36,199 nt of DNA from Streptomyces spongiae (GTDB lineage Bacteria > Actinomycetota > Actinomycetes > Streptomycetales > Streptomycetaceae). Made by a program: the position numbers and the translations under genes. Location: the NCBI RefSeq assembly GCF_009377185.1, contig NZ_VJZC01000043.1:1-36199 (forward strand), in the 5' to 3' direction. The notes below the pieces were generated by a model that had not been told where the DNA came from, searched no databases, and saw only the letters and a program-made list of their open reading frames with translations. Position 1 is the first letter of the stretch. Each line of letters begins with the position of its first letter. Below are positions 17,292 through 26,046 of this stretch, one piece after another.

Positions 17292-18398
17292 GTGAGCGAG
17301 ACGAGCCCCAAGCTGCGTGCCGAGCTGGAGGGAATCCCCACCTACAAGCCCGGGCGCAGTGCTCAATCTGCGGCTACCGCCGCGGGTGCCGCGGCGGGTG
17401 GCCCCGTGGCGTACAAGCTGTCCTCCAACGAGAACCCCTACCCGCCCCTGCCCAGCGTGCTGGAGACCGTGACCGCGGCGGCCGGATCCTTCAACCGGTA
17501 TCCGGACATGATGTGCACGTCGCTGATGAACGAGCTGGCGGACCGCTTCGGAGTGCCGGTCTCCCACCTCTCCACGGGCACGGGCTCGGTCGGCGTGGCC
17601 CAGCAGCTGATCCAGGCGACCTCCGGCCCGGGCGACGAGGTGATCTACGCATGGCGGTCCTTCGAGGCGTACCCGATCATCACACAGATCAGCGGGGCCA
17701 CGTCCGTGCAGGTCCCGCTGACGCCGGGTGAGGTGCACGACCTGGACGCGATGGCGGACGCGATCACCGACCGGACGCGGCTGATCTTCGTCTGCAACCC
17801 GAACAACCCGACGGGCACGGTGGTGCGCCGGGCCGAGCTCGAGCGGTTCCTGGACCGGGTGCCGGGTGATGTGCTGGTGGTGCTGGACGAGGCGTACCGG
17901 GAGTTCATTCGCGATGCCGAGGTTCCGGACGGGGTGCAGGTCTACCGCGAGCGGCCGAACGTCTGCGTGCTGCGCACCTTCTCCAAGGCGTACGGCCTCG
18001 CCGGGCTCCGGGTGGGCTTCGCGATCGCCCACGAGCCCGTGGCGGCCGCCCTGCGCAAGACGGCGGTGCCGTTCGGAGTGAGCCAGCTCGCCCAGGAGGC
18101 GGCCATCGCCTCGCTGCGTGCGGAGGACGAGCTCCTCGGGCGCGTCGGGTCTCTGGTCTCCGAGCGCACGCGCGTCGCCGAGGGGCTGCGGGTGCAGGGC
18201 TGGACGGTGCCCGAGACGCAGGCGAACTTCGTGTGGCTGCGCCTGGGGGACCGTACGGCCGAATTCGCCGGGGTGTGCGAGCAGGCCGGCGTCGTCATCC
18301 GTCCGTTCCCCGGTGAGGGTGTCCGCGTGACGATCGGCGAGTCCGAGGCGAACGACATCTTCCTGAAGACGACGGAGTCGTTCCGCAAGGATCTGTAG
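17292..18398 (+). CDS. hisC: HisC/Pat-type aminotransferase (histidinol-phosphate or aromatic)
   Basis: 368-residue PLP enzyme of fold type I, class II aminotransferases. Visible motifs are [11 protein letters not shown] at the N-terminus, CNPNNPTGT, the PLP-pairing aspartate in [10 protein letters not shown], the Schiff-base lysine in [15 protein letters not shown] (about residue 232), and a C-terminal arginine in [14 protein letters not shown]. It is isolated from other his genes and located beside cydA, as in S. coelicolor, where a second hisC lies in the his operon. This copy therefore may be the Pat-type aromatic/phenylalanine aminotransferase rather than the histidine enzyme. The GTG start at 17292 is preceded by GGAGG. 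Confidence 0.9.
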   Translation: MSETSPKLRAELEGIPTYKPGRSAQSAATAAGAAAGGPVAYKLSSNENPYPPLPSVLETVTAAAGSFNRYPDMMCTSLMNELADRFGVPVSHLSTGTGSVGVAQQLIQATSGPGDEVIYAWRSFEAYPIITQISGATSVQVPLTPGEVHDLDAMADAITDRTRLIFVCNPNNPTGTVVRRAELERFLDRVPGDVLVVLDEAYREFIRDAEVPDGVQVYRERPNVCVLRTFSKAYGLAGLRVGFAIAHEPVAAALRKTAVPFGVSQLAQEAAIASLRAEDELLGRVGSLVSERTRVAEGLRVQGWTVPETQANFVWLRLGDRTAEFAGVCEQAGVVIRPFPGEGVRVTIGESEANDIFLKTTESFRKDL

Positions 18399-18485
18399 TC
18401 GCGGGGGGCCGCGAGGGCCGCGAGGCCGCCTTCAGCAACGTGATGAGTGCCGCCCGGGGGGTTGACTCACAAAGGGGGACCCCCC

Positions 18486-18515
18486 TTGGGGCGTCGCAGA
18501 CGCGTGCGCCATAAT
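18486..18515 (+). promoter_or_regulatory. putative cydA promoter
   Basis: TTGGGG (18486-18491), an 18-bp spacer and CATAAT (18510-18515) would start transcription near 18522, just before the Rex operator. Only the -10 box is good. Confidence 0.4.
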
Positions 18516-18525
18516 GGCTTGTGAA

Positions 18526-18541
18526 TGTGAACGCTTTCACA
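18526..18541. promoter_or_regulatory. Rex operator upstream of cydABCD
   Basis: TGTGAACGCTTTCACA matches the Rex operator TGTGAACGCGTTCACA except at one central base. Rex is the NADH/NAD+-sensing repressor first described on the S. coelicolor cyd locus. It releases the site when NADH rises under oxygen limitation. Overlapping arms GCTTGTGAA / TTTCACAAGC extend the symmetry. The site sits about 80 bp before the cydA start. Confidence 0.93.
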
Positions 18542-18621
18542 AGCTCGTCCGGTTACGGCCGAGCTGTGAAGGATGTACCGGACAAAACTGCCGCCATGAC
18601 CACGGCATGTTAGGAGAAGAC

Positions 18622-20130
18622 GTGGACATCGCTTTGGCGCCGGAGACCCTGGCGCGATGGCAGTTCGGCATCACCACCGTCTACCACTTCCTCTTCGTCC
18701 CCCTGACGATCTCGCTCGCCGCGCTCACCGCCGGCCTGCAGACCGCCTGGGTCCGCACGAACAAGGAGAAGTACCTCAAGGCCACCAAGTTCTGGGGCAA
18801 GCTCTTCCTGATCAACATCGCGATGGGTGTCGTCACCGGCATCGTGCAGGAGTTCCAGTTCGGCATGAACTGGTCCGACTACTCGCGCTTCGTCGGCGAC
18901 GTCTTCGGTGCCCCGCTGGCCTTCGAGGCCCTGATCGCCTTCTTCTTCGAGTCGACCTTCATAGGCCTGTGGATCTTCGGCTGGGACAAGTTGCCGCAGA
19001 AGATCCACCTCGCCTGCATATGGATGGTCTCGATCGGCACGATCCTGTCGGCCTACTTCATCCTCGCGGCCAACTCGTGGATGCAGCACCCGGTGGGCTA
19101 TCGGATCAACGAGAAGAAGGGCCGCGCCGAGCTGACCGACTTCTGGCTCGTTCTGACCCAGAACACCACGCTGACCCAGGTCTTCCACACCCTCACCGCG
19201 GCCTTCCTCACCGGTGGCGCGTTCATGGTCGGCATCGCCGCCTACCACCTGGCCCGCAAGAAGCACGTCCCGGTGATGAAGACCTCGCTGCGGCTCGGTC
19301 TGGTCACCGTGGTCATAGCCGGCATGCTCACCGCGATCAGCGGTGACCTGCTCGGCAAGGTCATGTTCAAGCAGCAACCGATGAAGATGGCCGCAGCCGA
19401 GGCCCTCTGGGACGGCGAGGCGCCGGCACCCTTCTCGGTCTTCGCCTACGGCGACGTCGACAAGGGCCACAACAAGGTCGCCATCGAGATCCCGGGCCTG
19501 CTGTCCTTCCTCGCCAACGACGACTTCGACTCGTACGTCCCCGGCATCAACGACGTCAACAAGTCCGAGCAGCAGAAGTTCGGGCCCGGCGACTACCGCC
19601 CCAACATCCCCGTCGCCTACTGGGGCTTCCGCTGGATGATCGGGTTCGGCATGACGTCCTTCGCCATCGGCCTGGCCGGACTCTGGCTGACCCGCAAGAA
19701 GTTCCTGTTGCCGCAGCACCTGAGGGTGGGGGACGACGAGGTCCCGCATCTCGTACTACTGCCCACCAAGGCCCTCGGCCCGACGCTCACCAAGTGGTAC
19801 TGGCGCATCGCGGTCCTCACCCTGGGCTTCCCCCTGATCGCCAGTTCCTGGGGCTGGATCTTCACCGAGATGGGCCGGCAGCCGTGGGTCGTCTACGGCG
19901 TGCTGCGCACCCGTGACGCGGTCTCCCCCGGTGTCTCGCAGGGTGAGGTCATCACGTCGATGGTCGTGTTCACCACGCTGTACGCGATCCTCGCCGTCGT
20001 CGAGGTCAAGCTGCTCGCGAAGTACGTCAAGGCCGGGCCGCCCGAGCTCACCGAGGCCGACCTCAACCCGCCCACGAAGATCGGCGGCGACTCCCGTGAC
20101 GCCGACAAGCCGATGGCCTTCTCGTACTAG
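18622..20130 (+). CDS. cydA: cytochrome bd oxidase subunit I (CydA)
   Basis: 502-residue membrane subunit of the quinol oxidase that reduces O2 at low oxygen tension. It binds haems b558, b595 and d. His22 in TTVYHFLFVPL is the N-terminal haem ligand (His19 in E. coli). A second ligand is in QVFHTLTAAFLTGG and the Met ligand in FRWMIGFGM. The quinol-oxidase signature GRQPW is present (TEMGRQPWVVYG). About nine TM segments are visible. The GTG at 18622 is set by AGGAG eight bases upstream; the longer open frame into the Rex site is not translated. First gene of the cyd operon, 20 bp before cydB. Confidence 0.97.
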   Translation: MDIALAPETLARWQFGITTVYHFLFVPLTISLAALTAGLQTAWVRTNKEKYLKATKFWGKLFLINIAMGVVTGIVQEFQFGMNWSDYSRFVGDVFGAPLAFEALIAFFFESTFIGLWIFGWDKLPQKIHLACIWMVSIGTILSAYFILAANSWMQHPVGYRINEKKGRAELTDFWLVLTQNTTLTQVFHTLTAAFLTGGAFMVGIAAYHLARKKHVPVMKTSLRLGLVTVVIAGMLTAISGDLLGKVMFKQQPMKMAAAEALWDGEAPAPFSVFAYGDVDKGHNKVAIEIPGLLSFLANDDFDSYVPGINDVNKSEQQKFGPGDYRPNIPVAYWGFRWMIGFGMTSFAIGLAGLWLTRKKFLLPQHLRVGDDEVPHLVLLPTKALGPTLTKWYWRIAVLTLGFPLIASSWGWIFTEMGRQPWVVYGVLRTRDAVSPGVSQGEVITSMVVFTTLYAILAVVEVKLLAKYVKAGPPELTEADLNPPTKIGGDSRDADKPMAFSY

Positions 20131-20150
20131 GCCGAGGGAGCTGCACAGTC

Positions 20151-21155
20151 ATGGAACTTCACGATGTCTGGTTCGTCCTCATCGCAGTCCTCTGGACCGG
20201 CTACTTCTTCCTGGAGGGGTTCGACTTCGGGGTCGGCGTCCTCACCAAGCTGCTGGCTCGTAACCGCCCGGAGAAGCGGGTCCTCATCAACACCATCGGG
20301 CCCGTCTGGGACGGCAACGAGGTCTGGCTGCTCTCGGCCGGCGGCGCCACCTTCGCCGCCTTCCCCGAGTGGTACGCCACGCTCTTCTCCGGCTTCTACC
20401 TGCCGCTGCTGCTCATCCTGGTCTGCCTGATCGTCCGCGGAGTCGCCTTCGAGTACCGGGTGAAGAGGCCGGAGGAGAGCTGGCAGCGTAACTGGGAGAC
20501 CGCGATCTTCTGGACCTCGCTGCTCCCCGCGTTCCTGTGGGGCGTGGCCTTCGCCAACATCGTCCGCGGAGTGAAGATCGACTCCGACCTGGAGTACGTG
20601 GGCAATGTCGCGGACCTGCTCAACCCGTACGCCCTCCTGGGCGGTCTGGTCACGCTGTCGCTGTTCACCTTCCACGGGACGGTGTTCGTCGGCCTCAAGA
20701 CGGTGGGGGACATCCGGGAGCGGGCGCGCAAGCTCGCGCTGCGCGTCGGGTTGCTGACGGCCGTGCTGGCGCTCGTCTTCCTGCTCTGGACACAGGCCGA
20801 CAAGGGTGACACCGCGTCGCTGGTCGCGCTGATCGTCGCGGTGGTCGCACTCGTAGCCGCACTGGGTGCAGCTCAAGTGGGCCGTGAGGGCTGGGCGTTC
20901 GCACTGTCGGGACTCACCATCGTGGCGGCCGTCGCGATGCTCTTCCTGACGCTGTTCCCGAACGTCATGCCGTCCTCGCTGAACGCGGACTGGAGCCTCA
21001 CGGTCACCAACGCCTCGTCGAGCCCGTACACGCTGAAGATCATGACCTGGTGTGCGGGGATCGCCACGCCGATCGTGCTGCTCTACCAGGGCTGGACGTA
21101 CTGGGTGTTCCGCAAGCGGATCGGTACGCATCACATCGCCGACGCCGCGCACTGA
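20151..21155 (+). CDS. cydB: cytochrome bd oxidase subunit II (CydB)
   Basis: 334-residue partner of CydA in the bd oxidase, an integral membrane protein with about eight or nine TM segments. The N-terminal signature WTGYFFLEGFDFGVGVL and GPVWDGNEVWLL are characteristic. ATG 20151 lies 20 bp after cydA with GAGGGAG upstream. It is transcribed with cydA, probably through to cydCD. The C-terminus (TYWVFRKRI) is close to three tandem parS sites that begin 24 bp after the stop. Confidence 0.97.
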   Translation: MELHDVWFVLIAVLWTGYFFLEGFDFGVGVLTKLLARNRPEKRVLINTIGPVWDGNEVWLLSAGGATFAAFPEWYATLFSGFYLPLLLILVCLIVRGVAFEYRVKRPEESWQRNWETAIFWTSLLPAFLWGVAFANIVRGVKIDSDLEYVGNVADLLNPYALLGGLVTLSLFTFHGTVFVGLKTVGDIRERARKLALRVGLLTAVLALVFLLWTQADKGDTASLVALIVAVVALVAALGAAQVGREGWAFALSGLTIVAAVAMLFLTLFPNVMPSSLNADWSLTVTNASSSPYTLKIMTWCAGIATPIVLLYQGWTYWVFRKRIGTHHIADAAH

Positions 21156-21179
21156 GTCCGGTAGTGAGGTGTGTTGCAC

Positions 21180-21195
21180 GGTTTCACGTGAAACA
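21180..21195. other. parS site 4, perfect core
   Basis: GGTTTCACGTGAAACA; the 14-bp core GTTTCACGTGAAAC (21181-21194) is perfect. It lies in the cydB-cydCD gap, the first of three sites within 90 bp. Confidence 0.95.
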
Positions 21196-21217
21196 TGCCT
21201 CCCCGGGCCCAAGGGCA

Positions 21218-21233
21218 TGTTTCACGTGAAACA
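21218..21233. other. parS site 5, perfect
   Basis: TGTTTCACGTGAAACA inside the 20-bp perfect palindrome CATGTTTCACGTGAAACATG (21216-21235). It is centred 38 bp from site 4 and 36 bp from site 6, roughly 3.5 helical turns. Confidence 0.97.
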
Positions 21234-21252
21234 TGCCTGCTGAGAAGAGGGT

Positions 21253-24200
21253 GTGTTTCACGTGAAACCGATCGACCCGCGACTGCTCCGGTACGCCCGC
21301 GCCACCCGCCTCTTTCTGGGGGCGGTTGTCGGCCTGGGCGTCGCCGGGGCTGTACTCGTCATCGCTCAGGCGATGCTCCTCGCCGAAGTGGTGGTCGGTG
21401 CTTTCCAACAGGGGATGGCGGTCGCCGAACTGCGCACCCCCCTGCTGCTGTTGGTCGCCGTCGCCTGCGGCCGGGCGATGGTCTCCTGGCTTACCGAGCT
21501 CGCCGCGCACCGGGCGAGCGCGGCGGTGAAGTCGGAGCTGCGGGGGCGGTTGCTGGAGCGCGCCGCCGCACTGGGGCCCGGTTGGCTGAGCGGGCAGCGC
21601 ACGGGGTCGCTGATCAACCTCGCCACCAGGGGCGTGGACAGCCTCGACGACTACTTCTCGCGCTACCTTCCGCAGCTGGGGCTGGCCGTCGCCGTGCCTG
21701 TGGCGGTGCTCGCGCGAGTCGTCACCGAGGACTGGGTCTCGGCGGCCATCATCGTCGGCACACTGCCACTCATCCCCGTCTTCATGGTGCTGATCGGTTG
21801 GGCCACGCGCTCGCAGATGGACCGCCAATGGCGGCTCCTGTCCCGGCTCTCCGGGCACTTCCTGGACGTGGTCGCCGGGCTGCCGACGCTCAAGGTGTTC
21901 GGCCGGGCCAAGGCGCAGGCCGAGTCGATCAAACGGATCACCGGCGAGTACCGGCGTGCGACCATGCGGACGCTGCGGATCGCGTTCCTGTCCTCCTTCG
22001 CTCTGGAGTTGCTCGCCACGATCTCGGTCGCGCTGGTCGCGGTGACCATCGGGATGCGGCTCGTGCACGGTGAGATGGACCTGTACATCGGGCTGGTGAT
22101 CCTTGTCCTCGCGCCTGAGGCCTATCTGCCGCTGCGGCAGGTGGGGGCACAGTTCCACGCGGCCGCCGAGGGGCTCGCGGCGGCCGAGGAGATCTTCGAG
22201 GTGCTCGAGACCCCGGTACGGGCCTCCGGCTCGCTGCCCGTGCCGGACGGTGGAGTTCGCTTCGAGGAGGTGAGCGTCCGGTACCCCGGGCGGTCGGAGG
22301 ACGCCGTCGCCGACGTGACCTTCGAGGTCGCGTCCGGAGAGACGGTGGCGCTGGTCGGGCCGAGCGGTGTGGGCAAGTCCACACTGCTGAACGTCCTGCT
22401 CGGATTCGTGGAGCCGACCGCGGGGCGGGTGCGGATCGGGGAAGCCGACCTGGCCGACCTCGATCTGGAGGAGTGGCGCTCGCGGGTGGCCTGGGTGCCG
22501 CAGCGGCCCCACCTCTATGCCGGGACCATCGCGGAGAACGTACGGCTCGCGCGGCCGGACGCGGACGACGAGGACGTGCGGCGGGCCCTGACCGATGCGG
22601 GAGCGCTGGGCTTCGTCGACGCGTTGCCCGCTGGGCCCGACACGGTCCTGGGTGAGGACGGCGCCGGTCTCTCCGCCGGGCAGCGCCAACGCCTGGCCCT
22701 GGCGCGGGCGTTCCTCGCCGACCGGCCGGTGCTGCTGCTCGACGAGCCCACGGCCTCCCTGGATGGGGAGACCGAGGCGGAGGTCGTGGAGGCGGTACGG
22801 CGGCTCGCGGTCGGCCGGACCGTGCTGCTGGTGGTGCACCGGCCGGCGTTGCTGGAGGTGGCCGACCGGGTGGTCCGGTTGGAGCCCGGGACGCCCGCCG
22901 TGGTGCCCCCCGTCCTGCGGACCGGTGGGGCGCGGACAGGCGTGCGAGCATCGGGGCAGCCCCTGCCGCCCGCCGGCGAGGAGGAGCTGCCGCTGGAACG
23001 GCGTCACTCCGTGCTGACCCGTGTCCGCGCCATGGCGGGCCCTCGTCGCGGTCGTCTCGCTCTTGCCCTGCTGCTCGGAAGCCTCGCTCTCGGCAGTGCC
23101 GTCGGCCTCATGGCGACCTCCGGGTGGCTCATCTCACGGGCGTCCCAACAGCCGCCGGTGCTCTATCTGATGGTCGCCGTGACGGCCACCCGGGCGTTCG
23201 GGATCGGGCGGGCGGTGTTCCGGTACACGGAGCGGCTCGTGTCGCACGACGCCGTGCTGCGGATGCTGGCCGACACCCGGGTCGCCGTCTACCGGCGGCT
23301 GGAGCGGCTGGCACCCGCGGGCCTGCGGCGAGTTCGGCGCGGGGACCTGCTCTCCCGGCTCGTCGCGGATGTGGACGCGCTGCAGGACTACTGGGTCCGG
23401 TGGCTGCTGCCTGCTGGGGCCGCGGCCGTCGTGTCAGCCGCCTCTGTCGGGTTCACCGCGTGGCTGCTGCCCGAGGCCGGGGCCGTCCTCGCCCTGGGAC
23501 TGCTCGCAGCCGGGGTCGGGGTACCGCTGGTCACCGGAGCCGTGGCACGGCGCGCCGAACGCCGACTCGCCCCCGCCCGCGGCACGCTGGCCACCCGCGT
23601 GGCCGATCTGCTCACCGGGACCGCCGAGCTGACCGTGGCGGGAGCCCTGCCCACACGCACTGCCGAGGCGCGGCGGGCCGACGCGGCACTGACCCGGATC
23701 GCGTCCCGTGCCGCCACCGCCACCGCGCTGGGCGACGGGCTCACCGCGCTCGTCACCGGACTCACTGTGGCCGGAGCCGCGCTCGTGGGGGCGCAGGCGG
23801 TCGCCGACGGCCGGCTTGGCGGGGTCACGATGGCTGTCGTCGTCCTCACCCCCCTCGCCGCTTTCGAGGCCGTCATGGGGATGCCCCTGGCCGCGCAGTT
23901 CCGCCAGAGGGTGCGCAAGAGCGCGGAGCGCGTGTACGAGGTGGTGGACGCCCCCGATCCCGTACGCGAGCCCGAACGGCCCGTGCCCGACCCTCAGTCG
24001 CCGTTCCCCCTCGTCGTCAGCGGGCTCGCCGCCCGGTACGCCGAGCAGGACCGCGACGCGCTCGCCGGGATCGACCTCACCCTCGACCAGGGCCACAGGA
24101 TCGCCGTGGTCGGCTCCTCGGGATCGGGCAAGACGACGCTCGCGCAGGTGCTGTTGAGGTTCCTGGACGCGCGCGAGGGGACGTACACCCTGGGAGGGGT

Positions 24201-24759
24201 GGACGCCCACGCGCTCGACGGAGACGCCGTACGGCGACTTGTCGGGCTGTGCGCCCAGGACGCCCATCTCTTCGACAGCTCGGTGCGTGAGAACCTGCTG
24301 CTGGCCCGGAAGGACGCCATCGAGGCGGAGCTGCGGGACGCTCTCGCACGGGCGCGGCTCCTCGACTGGGCCGACGGACTGCCCGACGGGCTCGACACCC
24401 TCATCGGAGAGCACGGGGCGCGGCTGTCCGGCGGCCAGCGCCAGCGGCTCGCCCTCGCTCGCGCCCTGCTCGCCGATTTCCCCGTCCTCGTCCTCGACGA
24501 ACCCGCGGAACACCTCGACCTGGCGACCGCCGACGCGCTCACCGCGGACCTGCTGGCCGCGACCGAGGGCCGTACGACCCTGCTGATCACCCACCGGCTG
24601 GCCGGGCTGGAAGCCGTGGACGAGGTCGTCGTCCTCGCGGAAGGGCGGGTCGTGCAGCGCGGCCCCTTCGCGGAACTGGCCGCCGTGGAAGGGGCACTGC
24701 GGTCGATGGTGGAGCGGGAGACAGCGGGGGAGCTGCTGGTCGGCGCGCGGGGACGCTGA
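21253..24759 (+). CDS. cydCD: CydDC-type fused ABC exporter for cytochrome bd assembly
   Basis: 1168-residue fusion of the two half-transporters CydD and CydC, which in other bacteria export cysteine/glutathione to allow haem insertion into cytochrome bd. The first TM domain (about residues 10-310) is followed by ATPase 1 with Walker A GPSGVGKST (near 367) and signature LSAGQRQRLALARAFL (near 472). The second TM domain (about 590-880) is followed by ATPase 2 with GSSGSGKTT (near 953) and LSGGQRQRLALARALL (near 1057). The fusion is the actinobacterial form. The start codon GTG 21253 lies one base before parS site 6, so the first residues (FHVKP) are written by the parS itself; GAGAAGAGG upstream can serve as the ribosome site. 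It is 97 bp after cydB. Confidence 0.95.
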   Translation: MFHVKPIDPRLLRYARATRLFLGAVVGLGVAGAVLVIAQAMLLAEVVVGAFQQGMAVAELRTPLLLLVAVACGRAMVSWLTELAAHRASAAVKSELRGRLLERAAALGPGWLSGQRTGSLINLATRGVDSLDDYFSRYLPQLGLAVAVPVAVLARVVTEDWVSAAIIVGTLPLIPVFMVLIGWATRSQMDRQWRLLSRLSGHFLDVVAGLPTLKVFGRAKAQAESIKRITGEYRRATMRTLRIAFLSSFALELLATISVALVAVTIGMRLVHGEMDLYIGLVILVLAPEAYLPLRQVGAQFHAAAEGLAAAEEIFEVLETPVRASGSLPVPDGGVRFEEVSVRYPGRSEDAVADVTFEVASGETVALVGPSGVGKSTLLNVLLGFVEPTAGRVRIGEADLADLDLEEWRSRVAWVPQRPHLYAGTIAENVRLARPDADDEDVRRALTDAGALGFVDALPAGPDTVLGEDGAGLSAGQRQRLALARAFLADRPVLLLDEPTASLDGETEAEVVEAVRRLAVGRTVLLVVHRPALLEVADRVVRLEPGTPAVVPPVLRTGGARTGVRASGQPLPPAGEEELPLERRHSVLTRVRAMAGPRRGRLALALLLGSLALGSAVGLMATSGWLISRASQQPPVLYLMVAVTATRAFGIGRAVFRYTERLVSHDAVLRMLADTRVAVYRRLERLAPAGLRRVRRGDLLSRLVADVDALQDYWVRWLLPAGAAAVVSAASVGFTAWLLPEAGAVLALGLLAAGVGVPLVTGAVARRAERRLAPARGTLATRVADLLTGTAELTVAGALPTRTAEARRADAALTRIASRAATATALGDGLTALVTGLTVAGAALVGAQAVADGRLGGVTMAVVVLTPLAAFEAVMGMPLAAQFRQRVRKSAERVYEVVDAPDPVREPERPVPDPQSPFPLVVSGLAARYAEQDRDALAGIDLTLDQGHRIAVVGSSGSGKTTLAQVLLRFLDAREGTYTLGGVDAHALDGDAVRRLVGLCAQDAHLFDSSVRENLLLARKDAIEAELRDALARARLLDWADGLPDGLDTLIGEHGARLSGGQRQRLALARALLADFPVLVLDEPAEHLDLATADALTADLLAATEGRTTLLITHRLAGLEAVDEVVVLAEGRVVQRGPFAELAAVEGALRSMVERETAGELLVGARGR
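21254..21269. other. parS site 6, overlapping the cydCD start codon
   Basis: TGTTTCACGTGAAACC; the 14-bp core (21255-21268) is perfect. It overlaps the GTG start codon of cydCD and is translated as FHVKP. Confidence 0.95.
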
Positions 24760-24967
24760 CCGTGGCGAAGGGCGCCGGGCCGACAGGCGTGCGGGGTGCG
24801 GCGACGCTGACGGGCACACACACGTGCGCCCGCAAGCCGCCGTGCGGAACTCCCCCGTGCCGGACCCCTGTTCGGCTCAGCGCGCCTGGTCCATTCGTGG
24901 CACTAGATCCCCCGGCCGTACGACTCGAACACGACCTCACGCCCTGGAGCGCGCCACTATCGCTGGC

Positions 24968-26032
24968 ATGCGCTCATCTCGTCGACGTCACCCGTTGCTC
25001 GTCCCGGTGCTGTTGTGTGCCTGCGCCGTCCTCGTCGCACCGCCGACGGCGGCCGAGGGCGACAGCGGGGGCACGGGGTTGTCCGGTGCCCCCGGCTACA
25101 GCGCCCGGGTGGTGGCACTGTACGAGGAGGCGGCCGTGGCGACGCAGCAGTACGAACTGGGCCGGAGCGAAGCCGAGGCGCAGCGGGCACAGGCGCAGCG
25201 GCTGGAAAAGCTCCTGGTGCGTGAGCGGGAACAGATCGCGGTGCTGCACGAGGACCTCGGGCGGATCGCACGTGCCCGGTACCGAGAGGGCGGCGGACTG
25301 CCGTACACCGTGCAGTTGCTCCTCGCGGACAGCCCGGAAGAGCTGATGCGCGGTCACCGGGTCGTGCGCCAGGCGAACCTGGCGGTCGACAAGGCCGTGT
25401 CCAGAAGCCGCCGGGCGGAGGCGAGGCTCGCGGCCGACGAGAAGCAGGCCGTTGCCGAGTGGCGGAAGCTACAGCGGCGGAACGCGGATCTCGCCGAGAC
25501 GAAGCGGGCGATCGAGAAGAAGCTCGAAGACGCGCTGTGGATGCTCCAGGGACAGGCCGACGCGTCGGCGGCAGCGGGTGCGTGCCCGGGAGCCACCCGG
25601 CTCGGCCAGCCGCCCACGGGTACCCAGCGCGCGTGGGTCGCGCCCGTGGAGGGGTACGTGCTGTCCGCGGGCTTCGGCAGTGGCGGTGCGCGCTGGGCGA
25701 ACCGGCACACCGGGCAGGACTTCGCGGTGCCCGTCGGAACGCCGGTCCGGGCGGTCGGGGCGGGGCAGGTCGTGCGGGTGTCCTGCGGGGGCGCCTTCGG
25801 CCTCCAGATCGTCATCCGGCACCCCGACGGCTACTACACGCAGTACGCGCACCTCGCCTCCCTCGCCGTGGACCCGGGCGAGCAGGTGGCCACCGGGCAG
25901 TGGATCGGACAGGCCGGCACGACCGGCAACTCCACCGGCCCGCACCTGCACTTCGAGGTACGGATCACACCGGAACTGGGGTCGGGCATCGATCCGGTGC
26001 CGTGGCTGCTGAAGCACGGTGTGGATCTGTAG
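24968..26032 (+). CDS. secreted M23 (LytM-type) peptidase with coiled coil
   Basis: 354-residue cell-wall hydrolase or divisome-activator-like protein of EnvC/NlpD type. The N-terminal signal peptide has basic RSSRRRH, then LLVPVLLCACAVLVAPPTAA. A long helical coiled coil follows (about residues 45-195, rich in E, R, Q and A). The M23 domain (about 225-350) has Zn ligands His and Asp in RHTGQDFAVP and the HLH motif in GPHLHFEV, so it should be catalytically competent. I chose ATG 24968 because the signal peptide begins there. No Shine-Dalgarno is visible, and CACTAT ends 7 bases before it, so the message may be leaderless. It is convergent with the HAD gene. Confidence 0.88.
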   Translation: MRSSRRRHPLLVPVLLCACAVLVAPPTAAEGDSGGTGLSGAPGYSARVVALYEEAAVATQQYELGRSEAEAQRAQAQRLEKLLVREREQIAVLHEDLGRIARARYREGGGLPYTVQLLLADSPEELMRGHRVVRQANLAVDKAVSRSRRAEARLAADEKQAVAEWRKLQRRNADLAETKRAIEKKLEDALWMLQGQADASAAAGACPGATRLGQPPTGTQRAWVAPVEGYVLSAGFGSGGARWANRHTGQDFAVPVGTPVRAVGAGQVVRVSCGGAFGLQIVIRHPDGYYTQYAHLASLAVDPGEQVATGQWIGQAGTTGNSTGPHLHFEVRITPELGSGIDPVPWLLKHGVDL

Positions 26033-26046
26033 GCCCACCTGGCCCG

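Noticed and set aside
21184..23007. 607-codon frame antisense to cydCD
   Set aside because: Shadow of cydCD; contains no domain and mirrors its codon pattern.
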